DNA of 64,000 nucleotides from Thiocystis violacea (GTDB taxonomy: Bacteria > Pseudomonadota > Gammaproteobacteria > Chromatiales > Chromatiaceae): assembly GCF_016583575.1 (NCBI RefSeq), contig NZ_NRRG01000021.1:1-64000 (forward strand), given 5' to 3'. This document shows, one piece after another, positions 28,409-37,361 of the stretch. Made by a program: the position numbers and the translations under genes. The notes beneath the pieces are model-generated. The model saw nothing but the letters and a program-made list of their open reading frames with translations. It did not search any database and was not told the origin of the DNA. How positions within the stretch are numbered: the first letter of the stretch is position 1; each line of letters opens with the position of its first letter.

Positions 28409-31400
28409 CTACTGGTACTTCTCGGCCCGCTTGACCAGCTTATCCAGGCCCGCCTCGGCCGGGTTCCAGGGCATGCCGGGGTGGATGCAGTTGGCGGTGC
28501 ACTTCTCGGCGGCCTTGACGATGTCCTTGAAGGGACCTGCCTTGGGATCGAGGATCTCGACCTTCTTGTCGCCGTTGTACTTGAAGATCTTGGGATTGAT
28601 GGTGATGCACTCGTCGCAGGCGGTGCACTCCGGGGTCTCCACCCAGACCGGCTCCCAGCCCTCGGCCGCGCCGTTGCCCGCGCCGTTTGGCTTGGCGTGC
28701 GCCGTGCCATTGCCGCCGCTGTTGGCCGGGATGCCGCCCGCGAGCGCGGCGAGCCCGTGGCCGTCGCCGATCGCCATGGCGATGAGGCTGCTGGTGAGCT
28801 TCTGGGCCATCTCGGTCTTGGCCTGGTTGCGCACGGCCTCGATGTCGATCTTGTTGAGCTCGCCACAGATGCCGCGTAGCTGGGTCCAGAAACCGCGCCG
28901 CTCCTCGCAGCTTTGCACCAGTTCCAGGGCGACCAGTACCCGCATCAGGCGGTTCTTGCCGTCGACACCCCAGATGTAGGGATGCAGACCTTCGCGCTCG
29001 TCCTCGGCCAGATCCAGGAACTCGTTGACCGGAACCATGGTGTCGTTCCAGGTCTCGGGCGGCGCCTTGCGGAAGTGCTTACGGAAGCGCCCTTCCATCA
29101 TGGCGAAGTCGGCGAAGGTGAAAGGCACCTCCATCTCGGCCGGCGCGCCCTTCTCGTTGGTGTATTTCAGGGTCCAACGGATCCAGTCGGCGTCGATGTC
29201 GGGGTTACCCTCGACCGAGCAGCACTCCTCGAAGCTGGCGCCCGCGTCCGGGTCATAGCGGAACAGCGGATAGGCGCGCGACTCCACCGCCATGCGGGCG
29301 TGCTTCTGCGACATATCGTCGCCGATGCCATGCTCGGGCTGGCAGGAGGTGTAGACGTTGAAGAGGGCCGGGCGGCGCGAGTTGAGACCGTCGATATAGC
29401 CTTCCAGCAGATGCGTCATGTGCGAGGCCGAGCTGGTGAGCACGAAGCTGGTGCGGTGCGCCATGCCGATCAGGCCCATCTCCTTACGGATCTCGGTCTT
29501 GCCCTTCCACTGCTTGCCGTAGGGCGCCATGTCCGCGACCTGGCCGACGAAGCCGGAGGTACAGGACTGACCGCCGGTGTTGGAATAGCTCTGGGTGTCG
29601 AGCACCAGGATCTTGACCGGGGTACCGGACATGAGCGCGCGCGAGAGGTTCTGGAAGCCGATGTCATACATGGCCCCGTCACCGCCGACCGCCACCACCG
29701 GCGGACAGAGGCGCCACTCCTCCTCGCTGAAATCCTTCCAGCCGAAGTAGGTCAGGTTGCCGTGAGCATCGGCCGCGTTGAACCGGCCTTCCAGCTCCAG
29801 ACGCGCCTGACGGATCGCCTTGAAGCCATCGCCCATCTTGCGCATGTGGCCCTCGAAGAGACCCAGCGCCATGGAGGGCGAATCCTGGAACAGATTGTTG
29901 GACCAGGGGAAGGGATAGGGGTTGTAGGGGAAGGTCGCGCCCCACACCGAGCTGCACCCGGTGGAGTTGACGATGCCCATGTCCGCGCGCGGCTGGGCGG
30001 CGGTGTACTGAGCCTTGAGGTGACGCAGCGCCTCAAGCAGACCCGTGACCCACTTGAGCCACTCGGGATCGACCGGCTGGGCGCGCTTGTCCATCAGCTC
30101 GGCGGAGAGACCGGAGAGCGTGAGGTCGCCGTCCTTATGGGTATCCAGCGCCTTGACGATGGCGGCGGAGTTGCTGAGATCCATGCCGGCGGCCAGCTTG
30201 AGCCGGATATGCGTCTCCAGACGGTTGATGAGGTCGTCGAGTTCGGCCAGATGACGCTTGACGCGCGGCTGCATCAGGGCGGTCACGGTGGCGGTGAAGA
30301 GATGAAGCACCGTCTTCTCGCCGCAGCCCATGCAGGAGCCGTCGCCCGAGACCATCGACTGATAGTTGCTCTTGTCGAGCAGCAGGGTCTCCAGCGCGCC
30401 GACCTTGTCGTCCAGATCCTCGATGCGGATGAAATCCGGGTCGGTGGTCGGCAGGTCGAGCCACATCCGCCAGCGGTTCTGCATCTGCTCGATGCTCTCG
30501 GGCGTCTGCGGCTCGGCGATCAGGGCGCCGTCGTTACAGACCTCGATGCACTCCATGCAGCCCTTGCAGGTAAAGGGATTGACGGTGATGCTGAACAGCC
30601 CGCCGGAGCCCTTCTGCTTCTTCTCGCGGCTGGTCCAGTAGGGCTTGGTGATGGCGAACTGGTAGTCGCCGAGCGCCTGCATCAGCAGACCGAATTCCTT
30701 CTCCGCGATCTCCTTCTGCTCCGGCTCGCCGGCGAAGGCGGCCAGGGTCTCCAGCACGGCCTGGTCCATGAGGACGGACAGATCGGCGCTCTCGCCAGCC
30801 GCCTCGACCAGTTCGCGCAGACGCTTCTCGACGTTGCGCGTCTCGCGGCGCAGGTGCTGGGTCGGCATGCCTCGCTCGACCCGCGCGATGGCGGTGGCGA
30901 AGACGTCCGAAACCTTGTTGACCAGACCGGGAATGGCGCTGTCCGGGCAGACCGAGAAACAGTTTCCGCAGGCGGTGCAGTTCTCGGGCAGGAACTTGGG
31001 ATAGTCAAAACGGATCTGGGTCATGTCGCGGTAGACGCCGGTGGAGGCCGGCATCAGCGACAGCGCCATGTGCGGGTCGGCGAGGTTGTCGCTACCGCGA
31101 CCGGAGGCGTAGAAGGCGCCGGTCTGTTCCCAGAAGCGATGCACGTCGGCCACGCCGCCGTCGCCGTGCGGCAGGGCCTTGAGCATGATCGGCAGACCGG
31201 GCTCCTTACGGGTCAGCAGTTGACCGGCGACCAGCCCCTTCTCGGTGATCTCGACGATCTCGTCGAAGCCGCGACGCACGATGCGCAGATTGTCCTGCAC
31301 CACGCGCTCGCCCTTGCCGCCGAACTTGGAGCGCAATTGTTCCTCGATCGAGGCGAACAGACCCTTCTCGTCCAGACCGGCGCGCTCCATCAGCGGGGAG

Positions 31401-33337
31401 GCGGCGAAGAACGCACCCTGGAAGGCGTTGCCCTGCATGCGGAACTGAAGCTCCGGATTGGACGCCTCCTCGCGAGCGATCTTGAAACCGTCGATATAGA
31501 AGACGCGAATCTCCTGATCGACGATGAACTTGCGCGCCGCCGGCGGGAAGCTGGCCCAGACCTGCTCGGCGTTATCCAGGCTGGACTGGATGACGAAGCG
31601 ACCGCCACGATCGAGACCGGAGAGCGGGTTGGAGTGGGTGAAGACGTTGGGGTCCGGACAGAGGACCACGTCGACATAGGTGTACTCGCAGTTGAGCCGG
31701 ATCGGCTCGGGCGCGGCGGAGAGGAAATAGGTGGTCGGCTGACCCTTCTTCTCCGAGCCGTACTTGGGATTGGCGCGGATGTCATAACCCAGCAGGTCAT
31801 AGAGGGTCATGGCCAGGTTCTTGCCCGTGGTCACGGCGCCCCAGCCGCCGACCGAGTGCATGCGCACCGTCACCGCGCCCTTGGGCAGCAGGTTCGGGTT
31901 CTCGCTGCCGCGCAGCGACATCTCGCCGATGTTCGGGTAGGCATCGCGCAGACGCTGGACACGGATCTCGTCCTTGGGATCCAGGGCGTCGCGCATGAAG
32001 TCGATCGAGAGATAGAAGAACTTGCGGCGCTTGCCCTCGGGCAGCATGTTCTCGACGGTGGCGATCAGCCCCTCGGGCTGGAGATCGCGCGAACCCAGGC
32101 CATAGCAGCCGGAGTAGAGACGCGGCATGTCGCCCGACTTGTAGGTCGGATAGCTGGGGAATGGAAGCTCCTCGCCCTTGCCGACCGAGCCGTTCTCAAG
32201 GCTCTTGGTCAGCGCCGCGCGGGTCTCGCGCATCAGCGGCAGATCCTCGGCCAGCGGCTGGTCGGTGCGCTCCAGGATGGCGACGCCCTTCTTACCCTGC
32301 ATCAGACGGCAGATCGCATCGCCCGGAAAGGGGCGGAACATGGTCATGTTGACCACACCGACCTTGAGCTTGCGGGTGGTGCGCAGATAATCGGCCACCG
32401 CCTCGGCCTGGGTGACCATGCTGCCTTGACCGACGATCAGATAATCGGCGTCCTCGCAGCGATAGGGCGTGGCGCGATGATAGCGACGGCCGGTCAGGGC
32501 ATGGAATTCGTCCATGACCTGATCGGCGAACGACTCGATATGGTCGAAGAAATAGGGCCGCTGCGACGCCACCGACTGCATGTAGGCGTCCTGGTTCTGC
32601 ACCGTGCCGGAGCTGACCGGATTGTCCACGTCCCAGACCAGGGGTACGCGCCGGCGGGTCGCGCCATAGACCAGACGCTGGGACGGGGTCGGACACTCGA
32701 TGATGTCGTCCGGACGGCCGAGGAATTCCTCGATCAAGGCGCGCTCGGGGACCATCAGCGGCTCGATCAGATGGGTGGTGAGGAAGCCATCCTGACCGAC
32801 GATCGCGGGGGTCAGGGTCAGCTCGGCGAGCTTGCGGGCGATCAGGTTGAGGTCCGCCGCCTCCTGGGCGTTCTTGCCGAAGACCTGGGAGAAACCCGTA
32901 TCGTCGATGCAGTGATAGTCGTCGTGCGCGCAGTGGACGTTGAGGCTCGCCTTGGTGATGGCGCGCGAGCCGATGTTGAGCACATAGGGCAGACGCTTGC
33001 CGACCGCCGTGTAGAGCGATTCGTGCATGAAGGCCACGCCCTGCGCGGACGAGAAATTGGTCGCGCGCAGACCGGTCATGGCCATGCCGGCGGTCACGGC
33101 GGCGGCCGCATGTTCGGACTCGGGCTCGACGAAGAGCAGCGGTTTACCGGAGATGTTGAGATGCCCGTTGGCGATCTCCTCGGCCCAGTATTCGCCCATC
33201 TGGGTGGACGGCGTGATCGGATAGGAGCCAGCGGCATCGGAGGCCTCGCGCTCGCACATGATGACGGCGGTGTTGCCGTCCATCGCCATACGGGTGCCAG
33301 GGTACTTGAATGGCTTTTCGTCTTTCTTTCCGAACAT
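28409..33337 (-). CDS. nifJ: Pyruvate:ferredoxin/flavodoxin oxidoreductase, long form with C-terminal ferredoxin domain
   Basis: This 1642-residue enzyme oxidises pyruvate to acetyl-CoA and CO2, or works in reverse, using TPP and ferredoxin. It contains the pyrimidine-binding domain (SYPITPSTQMGEYWAEE), the gamma domain (RMHSVGGWGAVTTGKNLA), two [4Fe-4S] motifs (CTACGNCFSVCP, CKGCMECIEVCN), the TPP domain (GDGAMYDIGFQNLSRAL) and CMGCGEKT. Usual NifJ is about 1170-1200 residues. Here an extended helical insertion lies before the TPP domain, and after a Gly/Asn-rich linker comes a ferredoxin-like tail (CTACDECITINPKIF...CTANCIHPG). Its place between rnfB and rnfC implies direct coupling to Rnf. 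Substrate could be another 2-oxoacid. Confidence 0.93.
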   Translation of the reverse strand: MFGKKDEKPFKYPGTRMAMDGNTAVIMCEREASDAAGSYPITPSTQMGEYWAEEIANGHLNISGKPLLFVEPESEHAAAAVTAGMAMTGLRATNFSSAQGVAFMHESLYTAVGKRLPYVLNIGSRAITKASLNVHCAHDDYHCIDDTGFSQVFGKNAQEAADLNLIARKLAELTLTPAIVGQDGFLTTHLIEPLMVPERALIEEFLGRPDDIIECPTPSQRLVYGATRRRVPLVWDVDNPVSSGTVQNQDAYMQSVASQRPYFFDHIESFADQVMDEFHALTGRRYHRATPYRCEDADYLIVGQGSMVTQAEAVADYLRTTRKLKVGVVNMTMFRPFPGDAICRLMQGKKGVAILERTDQPLAEDLPLMRETRAALTKSLENGSVGKGEELPFPSYPTYKSGDMPRLYSGCYGLGSRDLQPEGLIATVENMLPEGKRRKFFYLSIDFMRDALDPKDEIRVQRLRDAYPNIGEMSLRGSENPNLLPKGAVTVRMHSVGGWGAVTTGKNLAMTLYDLLGYDIRANPKYGSEKKGQPTTYFLSAAPEPIRLNCEYTYVDVVLCPDPNVFTHSNPLSGLDRGGRFVIQSSLDNAEQVWASFPPAARKFIVDQEIRVFYIDGFKIAREEASNPELQFRMQGNAFQGAFFAASPLMERAGLDEKGLFASIEEQLRSKFGGKGERVVQDNLRIVRRGFDEIVEITEKGLVAGQLLTRKEPGLPIMLKALPHGDGGVADVHRFWEQTGAFYASGRGSDNLADPHMALSLMPASTGVYRDMTQIRFDYPKFLPENCTACGNCFSVCPDSAIPGLVNKVSDVFATAIARVERGMPTQHLRRETRNVEKRLRELVEAAGESADLSVLMDQAVLETLAAFAGEPEQKEIAEKEFGLLMQALGDYQFAITKPYWTSREKKQKGSGGLFSITVNPFTCKGCMECIEVCNDGALIAEPQTPESIEQMQNRWRMWLDLPTTDPDFIRIEDLDDKVGALETLLLDKSNYQSMVSGDGSCMGCGEKTVLHLFTATVTALMQPRVKRHLAELDDLINRLETHIRLKLAAGMDLSNSAAIVKALDTHKDGDLTLSGLSAELMDKRAQPVDPEWLKWVTGLLEALRHLKAQYTAAQPRADMGIVNSTGCSSVWGATFPYNPYPFPWSNNLFQDSPSMALGLFEGHMRKMGDGFKAIRQARLELEGRFNAADAHGNLTYFGWKDFSEEEWRLCPPVVAVGGDGAMYDIGFQNLSRALMSGTPVKILVLDTQSYSNTGGQSCTSGFVGQVADMAPYGKQWKGKTEIRKEMGLIGMAHRTSFVLTSSASHMTHLLEGYIDGLNSRRPALFNVYTSCQPEHGIGDDMSQKHARMAVESRAYPLFRYDPDAGASFEECCSVEGNPDIDADWIRWTLKYTNEKGAPAEMEVPFTFADFAMMEGRFRKHFRKAPPETWNDTMVPVNEFLDLAEDEREGLHPYIWGVDGKNRLMRVLVALELVQSCEERRGFWTQLRGICGELNKIDIEAVRNQAKTEMAQKLTSSLIAMAIGDGHGLAALAGGIPANSGGNGTAHAKPNGAGNGAAEGWEPVWVETPECTACDECITINPKIFKYNGDKKVEILDPKAGPFKDIVKAAEKCTANCIHPGMPWNPAEAGLDKLVKRAEKYQ

Positions 33338-33550
33338 GGGCCTTCTCTAGTGTTGAATCACCCCTTCGCCACTCTCGGGCCAGGAAGGCGCCAGGGAGGG
33401 GAAGGTGTGCTTGTTCGTTATTGATCCAGCGCGGTCGAGGTATCCGTGTCACCGCATCGCTCGCGAGCGATGCGCTCGGCACCAGCCGGGCCATGGACAG
33501 GGTTCGATGGCGACATGATCCAGGCCACCGCCCCCGATGCGGCCTGGGCT

Positions 33551-34417
33551 TCAAGCCACCGGCAACGCCCCCTTACGCAAGACCTTGCGGGCATCGCGCC
33601 CCTTCACGACGCTCCCATCCGCTTCCAACCAGACGATCGCGCCGGTCGGGCAGCGCTCGATCGCCACCTTGGAGGCCAGGCTGTTGTTGCCGTAATCGAT
33701 GATCGCCAGGTTGTCGCGGATCTGGATCAGCCCTTCCGGCGAATCCTGGGCGCAGCGTCCGCAAGCGGTACAGGCGACCTCGCAGTGCTCCTCGGCCTGG
33801 TCGCCGAACTCCAGGTTCACGCAGGCCACCCACAGCCGATGGCTGATCGGATGCAGGCTGAACAGATCCTTCGGGCAGACGGTCACGCAGTCACCGCAAG
33901 CGGTGCACTTGTCCTCGCTCACCACCGGGATGCCCTGCCGATTCATGCGGATGGCCTCGAACCCGCACACCACCTCGCAATCGCCAAAACCGAGACAGCC
34001 CCAGGAGCATCCGCGACCGCCACCCGCGACCAGGGCCGCCGCGCGACAGGACGGGAGACCGCCATAATTGGCCCGCACGTAGGCCACGTTACCGCCCCCG
34101 TCGCAGGCCAGGCGCGCCACGCGCTTCTCGCTAGCCCCCAGGTCGACGCCGAGGAAGCTGGCGATGATCTCGTTCATGGACTTGGAATTGACCGTGCACC
34201 TGGCGGGCTCGGTCTCTCCGTTGACCAGCTTCTCGGCGAACGGCCGGCAACCCGCGGTCCCGCAAGCGCCACAGTTGGCCATCGGCAACAGGGCCTCGAC
34301 CTGATCGATCCGCGGATCCTCGAAGACGTACAGCCGCTTGTTCGCGATGACCAGTACGAGGGCGAGCAACAGGCCCAACGCGGTCATGAAACCGACGGCG
34401 GTAAAAATGATGGCCAT
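33551..34417 (-). CDS. rnfB: Electron transport complex subunit RnfB
   Basis: RnfB (288 residues) is a membrane-anchored Fe-S protein thought to receive electrons from ferredoxin. It has one N-terminal helix (about 4-26), the four-Cys motif ANCGACGTAGC...C, and two ferredoxin motifs (CTACGDCVTVCP, CTACGRCAQDSP with a later Cys in ERCPTGAI). The second cluster motif has Asp-Ser where Cys-Pro is usual, but Cys in CEVACTACGRC may serve instead. It is the first gene of the minus-strand rnf operon and is followed by nifJ after 213 bases. Confidence 0.94.
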   Translation of the reverse strand: MAIIFTAVGFMTALGLLLALVLVIANKRLYVFEDPRIDQVEALLPMANCGACGTAGCRPFAEKLVNGETEPARCTVNSKSMNEIIASFLGVDLGASEKRVARLACDGGGNVAYVRANYGGLPSCRAAALVAGGGRGCSWGCLGFGDCEVVCGFEAIRMNRQGIPVVSEDKCTACGDCVTVCPKDLFSLHPISHRLWVACVNLEFGDQAEEHCEVACTACGRCAQDSPEGLIQIRDNLAIIDYGNNSLASKVAIERCPTGAIVWLEADGSVVKGRDARKVLRKGALPVA

Positions 34418-34761
34418 AGACAGCGAATCCAGCGAAGGGCGGTCAGTGAAGCCAGGCGCGCAGGGAAGCGGGTGCCTGCCAAACTCGGGATTTGTGGAGA
34501 ACGCGACCAGGAAGGCCGTGCCGACGCCACCAGAATCAGGACCGAGTAAGTTTACGGAATTATGATCTATTAATATTAGTAATTATGTAAATCGTGAGTA
34601 TTTGAAAACGCGGAAGAGCTTGATTGCAAAGCTTTTTAGACGCCATGGACTGGCCAGTTTCAAACGAAGGGGAGGTCTTCTGTCAACCGATTGGTCACGC
34701 GACCGTCACAAAGTGCGGAAGGCATCACAAAAACGAGGAAAGCCGGTCGCGACCCCGAGTC
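34418..34761 (-). promoter_or_regulatory. AT-rich leader of the rnfB-nifJ operon
   Basis: These 344 bases hold no gene. The stretch 34551-34604 is markedly AT-rich against a GC-rich background. On the minus strand it contains TTTACA (34586-34591 on the plus numbering) followed about 16 bases later by TAGATC/CATAAT-like boxes. It is the natural place for the operon promoter. I could not identify a NifA, sigma-54 or FNR site with confidence. Confidence 0.4.
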
Positions 34762-35628
34762 TTATTCGAAGCCATCGACCACGCCCGTCACGAGCTTGGT
34801 CGCCAGTGCGTCCGACAAGCTGATCAAGAGCACCTGATTGTTCGGGACGGCGGCGGCGGCGATCGCGACATCCGCGTCGACGCCCATTTCGCGCAGATAG
34901 AGAAAGGCGTCGGCGACATAGAGCTGACCGCCCTCGTGACTGCTGTAGCGACGCGGAACCTTGCTCTGATGGATCCCGAGCTTGGCCCCGGACGTCACAT
35001 AGCGTTCGACCCCGCCGGCGAGCACGTCGACGCATGCCGAGGCGCAATAGCCGTCGACGGCGCTCCGCAACCCATTCGCCCGCAGGTAACGGCCCAATTT
35101 GCGCGCCTCGTCCACGGATCCGCCCGGACTGTTGATGACCAGCCCGATCGCCTTGCGCCGGCGCAGATCGGCGATGGTGCGCTGGGCGAATCCAGGCACG
35201 ATCTCGACGTTGTCGATGCGCAGCCAGGCGGTCCGCAGCCTTCCATCGGACTCGAAACGCACCAGGGCGGGCGCGATCCCCGTCAGGTCCGCGAGACGCT
35301 GACAGGCATCCACCGCGCGAACGACGAGATCGGATGGACGCCGCTCGTATTCCCGAACCATTTGATTGGCGCGCTCGACGATGGTCGTGATCGCGAGACC
35401 GTATTTATCCGCCGCGATGATCACGGTGGCATCCGTCACCGCCACATCGTTGGTTTGGCCCACGCGCAGCAGATGACAGGAGGCGACGGTCGACAACAGC
35501 TCGCCCGGCCCCAGGCTGGCCGACCCGACCGCGCCGGTCGATTCGCCGCCACGATCGACGGACGCGCAGCCGGCGAGCGCGAGGAGCAGGAGCGGAAGAG
35601 CGGCAAGAGTCGCTACCGGCGTTGGCAT
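34762..35628 (-). CDS. Periplasmic ClpP-like serine-protease-fold lipoprotein
   Basis: This 288-residue protein has a lipoprotein signal (LLLALAGCAS, Cys at about 21), so it should be anchored in the envelope. The middle part matches the ClpP/crotonase superfamily: VINSPGGSVDEARKLGRYLRANGL followed by a candidate nucleophile region GYCASACVDVLAGG and KLGIHQSK. Similar proteins are annotated as periplasmic ClpP-like or COG3904 proteins. The substrate is unknown. The Ser of CASAC and the His of GIHQSK are the likely catalytic residues. It lies alone between hisHF and the rnf leader. Confidence 0.75.
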   Translation of the reverse strand: MPTPVATLAALPLLLLALAGCASVDRGGESTGAVGSASLGPGELLSTVASCHLLRVGQTNDVAVTDATVIIAADKYGLAITTIVERANQMVREYERRPSDLVVRAVDACQRLADLTGIAPALVRFESDGRLRTAWLRIDNVEIVPGFAQRTIADLRRRKAIGLVINSPGGSVDEARKLGRYLRANGLRSAVDGYCASACVDVLAGGVERYVTSGAKLGIHQSKVPRRYSSHEGGQLYVADAFLYLREMGVDADVAIAAAAVPNNQVLLISLSDALATKLVTGVVDGFE

Positions 35629-35669
35629 GTTCGGTTACCCTGGAAATCGCGCCACGCGCGCCTGGCGCC

Positions 35670-37262
35670 TCAGGTCCGGATCTCGATCCCCTGCTCGCGC
35701 AGATAGGATTTGACGGCCTGGATCGGCACCTCGCGACGGTGGAAGATGCCGGCGGCCAGGGCGGCCTCGACTCCGGTCGCGGCGAATACCTCGGAGAAAT
35801 GCTCCAGGCAGCCGGCGCCGCTGGAGGCGATCACCGGAATGCCGACGGCCGCGCGCACGGACCGCACGAGTTCCAGATCGAAGCCGGCCCCGGTGCCGTC
35901 GCGGTCGATCGAGTTCAGCAGGATCTCACCCGCCCCCAGATCCTCGCAGGCACGGGCTAGCTCGACCACGTCGACATCGCGTCCCTCGCGCCCACCCTTG
36001 ATGGTGCACTGGAACCAGCAGTAAGGCTCGCCGTTCGGACCGGGCGTGACCGTCTCGACGACGGGATGGCGGGTCGCCTCGGCTGAGTCGACATAGACAC
36101 GGCGCGGATCGATCGAAATGACCACGGCCTGGTTGCCATAGACCTCGGCGATCCGCTCGATGGCCGTGGAGCCATCCTTCGCGCCTCCGCGCGCCAGATA
36201 GGCTTCGACCGCCTCGACCGCGTCCGAGCCGATGGAGATCTTGTCCGCGCCGGCGCGGAAATAGGCGTTGGCGACATCCAGGGCCGAGTAGTGCCGGCTA
36301 TCGCCATCGGTGAAGGCGCGAATCCCGCCGCCGATGGTCAGCGGCACGAAGACCTGCTCGGAGGTGCGTTGCAGCACCTCCAGCATGGGCTGGTCGGACA
36401 GCGGAAAGTCGCGGAAGCCGGTGATGTTGAGGAAGGTGATCTCGTCGGCGCCCTCCTCGTAATAGCGCTGGGCCAGTTCCACCGGCTTACCCAGATTGCG
36501 GACCTCTCCAGCCTCGCGCACGTCGTATTGATCGCCCTTGGTGACCACCAGATCGCCCGCGTCGTTGGCGCGCACGTCCAGACAGGCGATGATCCGCTTG
36601 GCGAAACGGGTCGGCTCGGCGCGCGAGGCCCAGCCCGCGACCGGAGCGCCGCCCTCCTCCCCGGCCAGGAAGTGGCGCAGCAGCCGCAGCCCGGCCGCGC
36701 CGCTCTTCTCCGGATGGAACTGCACGGCTCCGACCCGGCCCTTCTGGACCGCGCTCAGGAAGGGCGCACCATAGTCCGTGGTCGCCAGACACCAGTCGGC
36801 GTTCTCGGGATTCGGCTCGGCGCGGTAGGAGTGGACGAAGTAGAGCTTCTCGCCCGCATAGTCGGCGAAGAGTGGCGACTCGCGCTCGACCCGCGCGTCG
36901 TTCCAGCCCATGTGCGGAATCGAAAGGCCGGGCGCCTCGAAACGACGGATCCGACCGGGAATCAGACCCAGCCCCGCGACCCCTGGTGACTCGTCGCTGC
37001 CCTCGAACAGGGCCTGGAGCCCGATACAGATTCCGAGATAGGGCCGACCCGCCGCCAGGTACTCCTTGAGCGGCTCGACATAGCCCAAGCCTCGCAGACG
37101 CTCCATCGCCGCGCCGAAGGCGCCGACCCCCGGAAAGATGAGCCGCTCGGCCTTGAGGATGTCCTCGGGACGCTCGATTTCGGTGAGCCTGAACCCAAGG
37201 GCGTGAATAGCGTTGCGCAGACTGCGGACATTGCCCGCGCCATAGTCCAGGAGCGAAATCAT
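35670..37262 (-). CDS. Bifunctional imidazole glycerol phosphate synthase (HisH-HisF fusion, HIS7-like)
   Basis: This 530-residue fusion should make IGP and AICAR from PRFAR and glutamine in histidine biosynthesis. Residues 1-200 are the glutaminase, with Cys79 (GICIGLQ) and His183-Pro-Glu185. Residues about 218-530 are the cyclase barrel, with catalytic Asp229 (ACLDVRAND) and Asp385 (ISIDPRR). The cyclase contains the extra segments known from eukaryotic HIS7 (about 318-330, 352-378 and 390-430, including PGPNGEPYCWFQCTIKGGREGRD). Typical bacterial HisF is about 255 residues, encoded apart from HisH. No other his gene is adjacent, so it stands alone. Confidence 0.93.
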   Translation of the reverse strand: MISLLDYGAGNVRSLRNAIHALGFRLTEIERPEDILKAERLIFPGVGAFGAAMERLRGLGYVEPLKEYLAAGRPYLGICIGLQALFEGSDESPGVAGLGLIPGRIRRFEAPGLSIPHMGWNDARVERESPLFADYAGEKLYFVHSYRAEPNPENADWCLATTDYGAPFLSAVQKGRVGAVQFHPEKSGAAGLRLLRHFLAGEEGGAPVAGWASRAEPTRFAKRIIACLDVRANDAGDLVVTKGDQYDVREAGEVRNLGKPVELAQRYYEEGADEITFLNITGFRDFPLSDQPMLEVLQRTSEQVFVPLTIGGGIRAFTDGDSRHYSALDVANAYFRAGADKISIGSDAVEAVEAYLARGGAKDGSTAIERIAEVYGNQAVVISIDPRRVYVDSAEATRHPVVETVTPGPNGEPYCWFQCTIKGGREGRDVDVVELARACEDLGAGEILLNSIDRDGTGAGFDLELVRSVRAAVGIPVIASSGAGCLEHFSEVFAATGVEAALAAGIFHRREVPIQAVKSYLREQGIEIRT

Positions 37263-37361
37263 ATCAGTCGAATCCGAGGGGAGCGGTGAGTGACCCCGGC
37301 GTCGAACGCTGGGATCGGACAGGAGTTTCGGTATTCTAGCGCCAACGGTGGTCTTCTGGAT

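Noticed and set aside
28913-33424. A 1503-codon open frame antisense to nifJ, and similar long antisense frames opposite the 7186 kinase (7513-10977), uvrB and soeA
   Set aside because: They are mirror frames produced by high GC at third codon positions, have repetitive Asp/Gly/Leu/Arg composition and match no family. The sense strand gene is certain in each case.
34586-34640. Sigma-54 or NifA sites upstream of rnfB
   Set aside because: No GG-N10-GC promoter or TGT-N10-ACA element was found on the minus strand near the AT-rich stretch.
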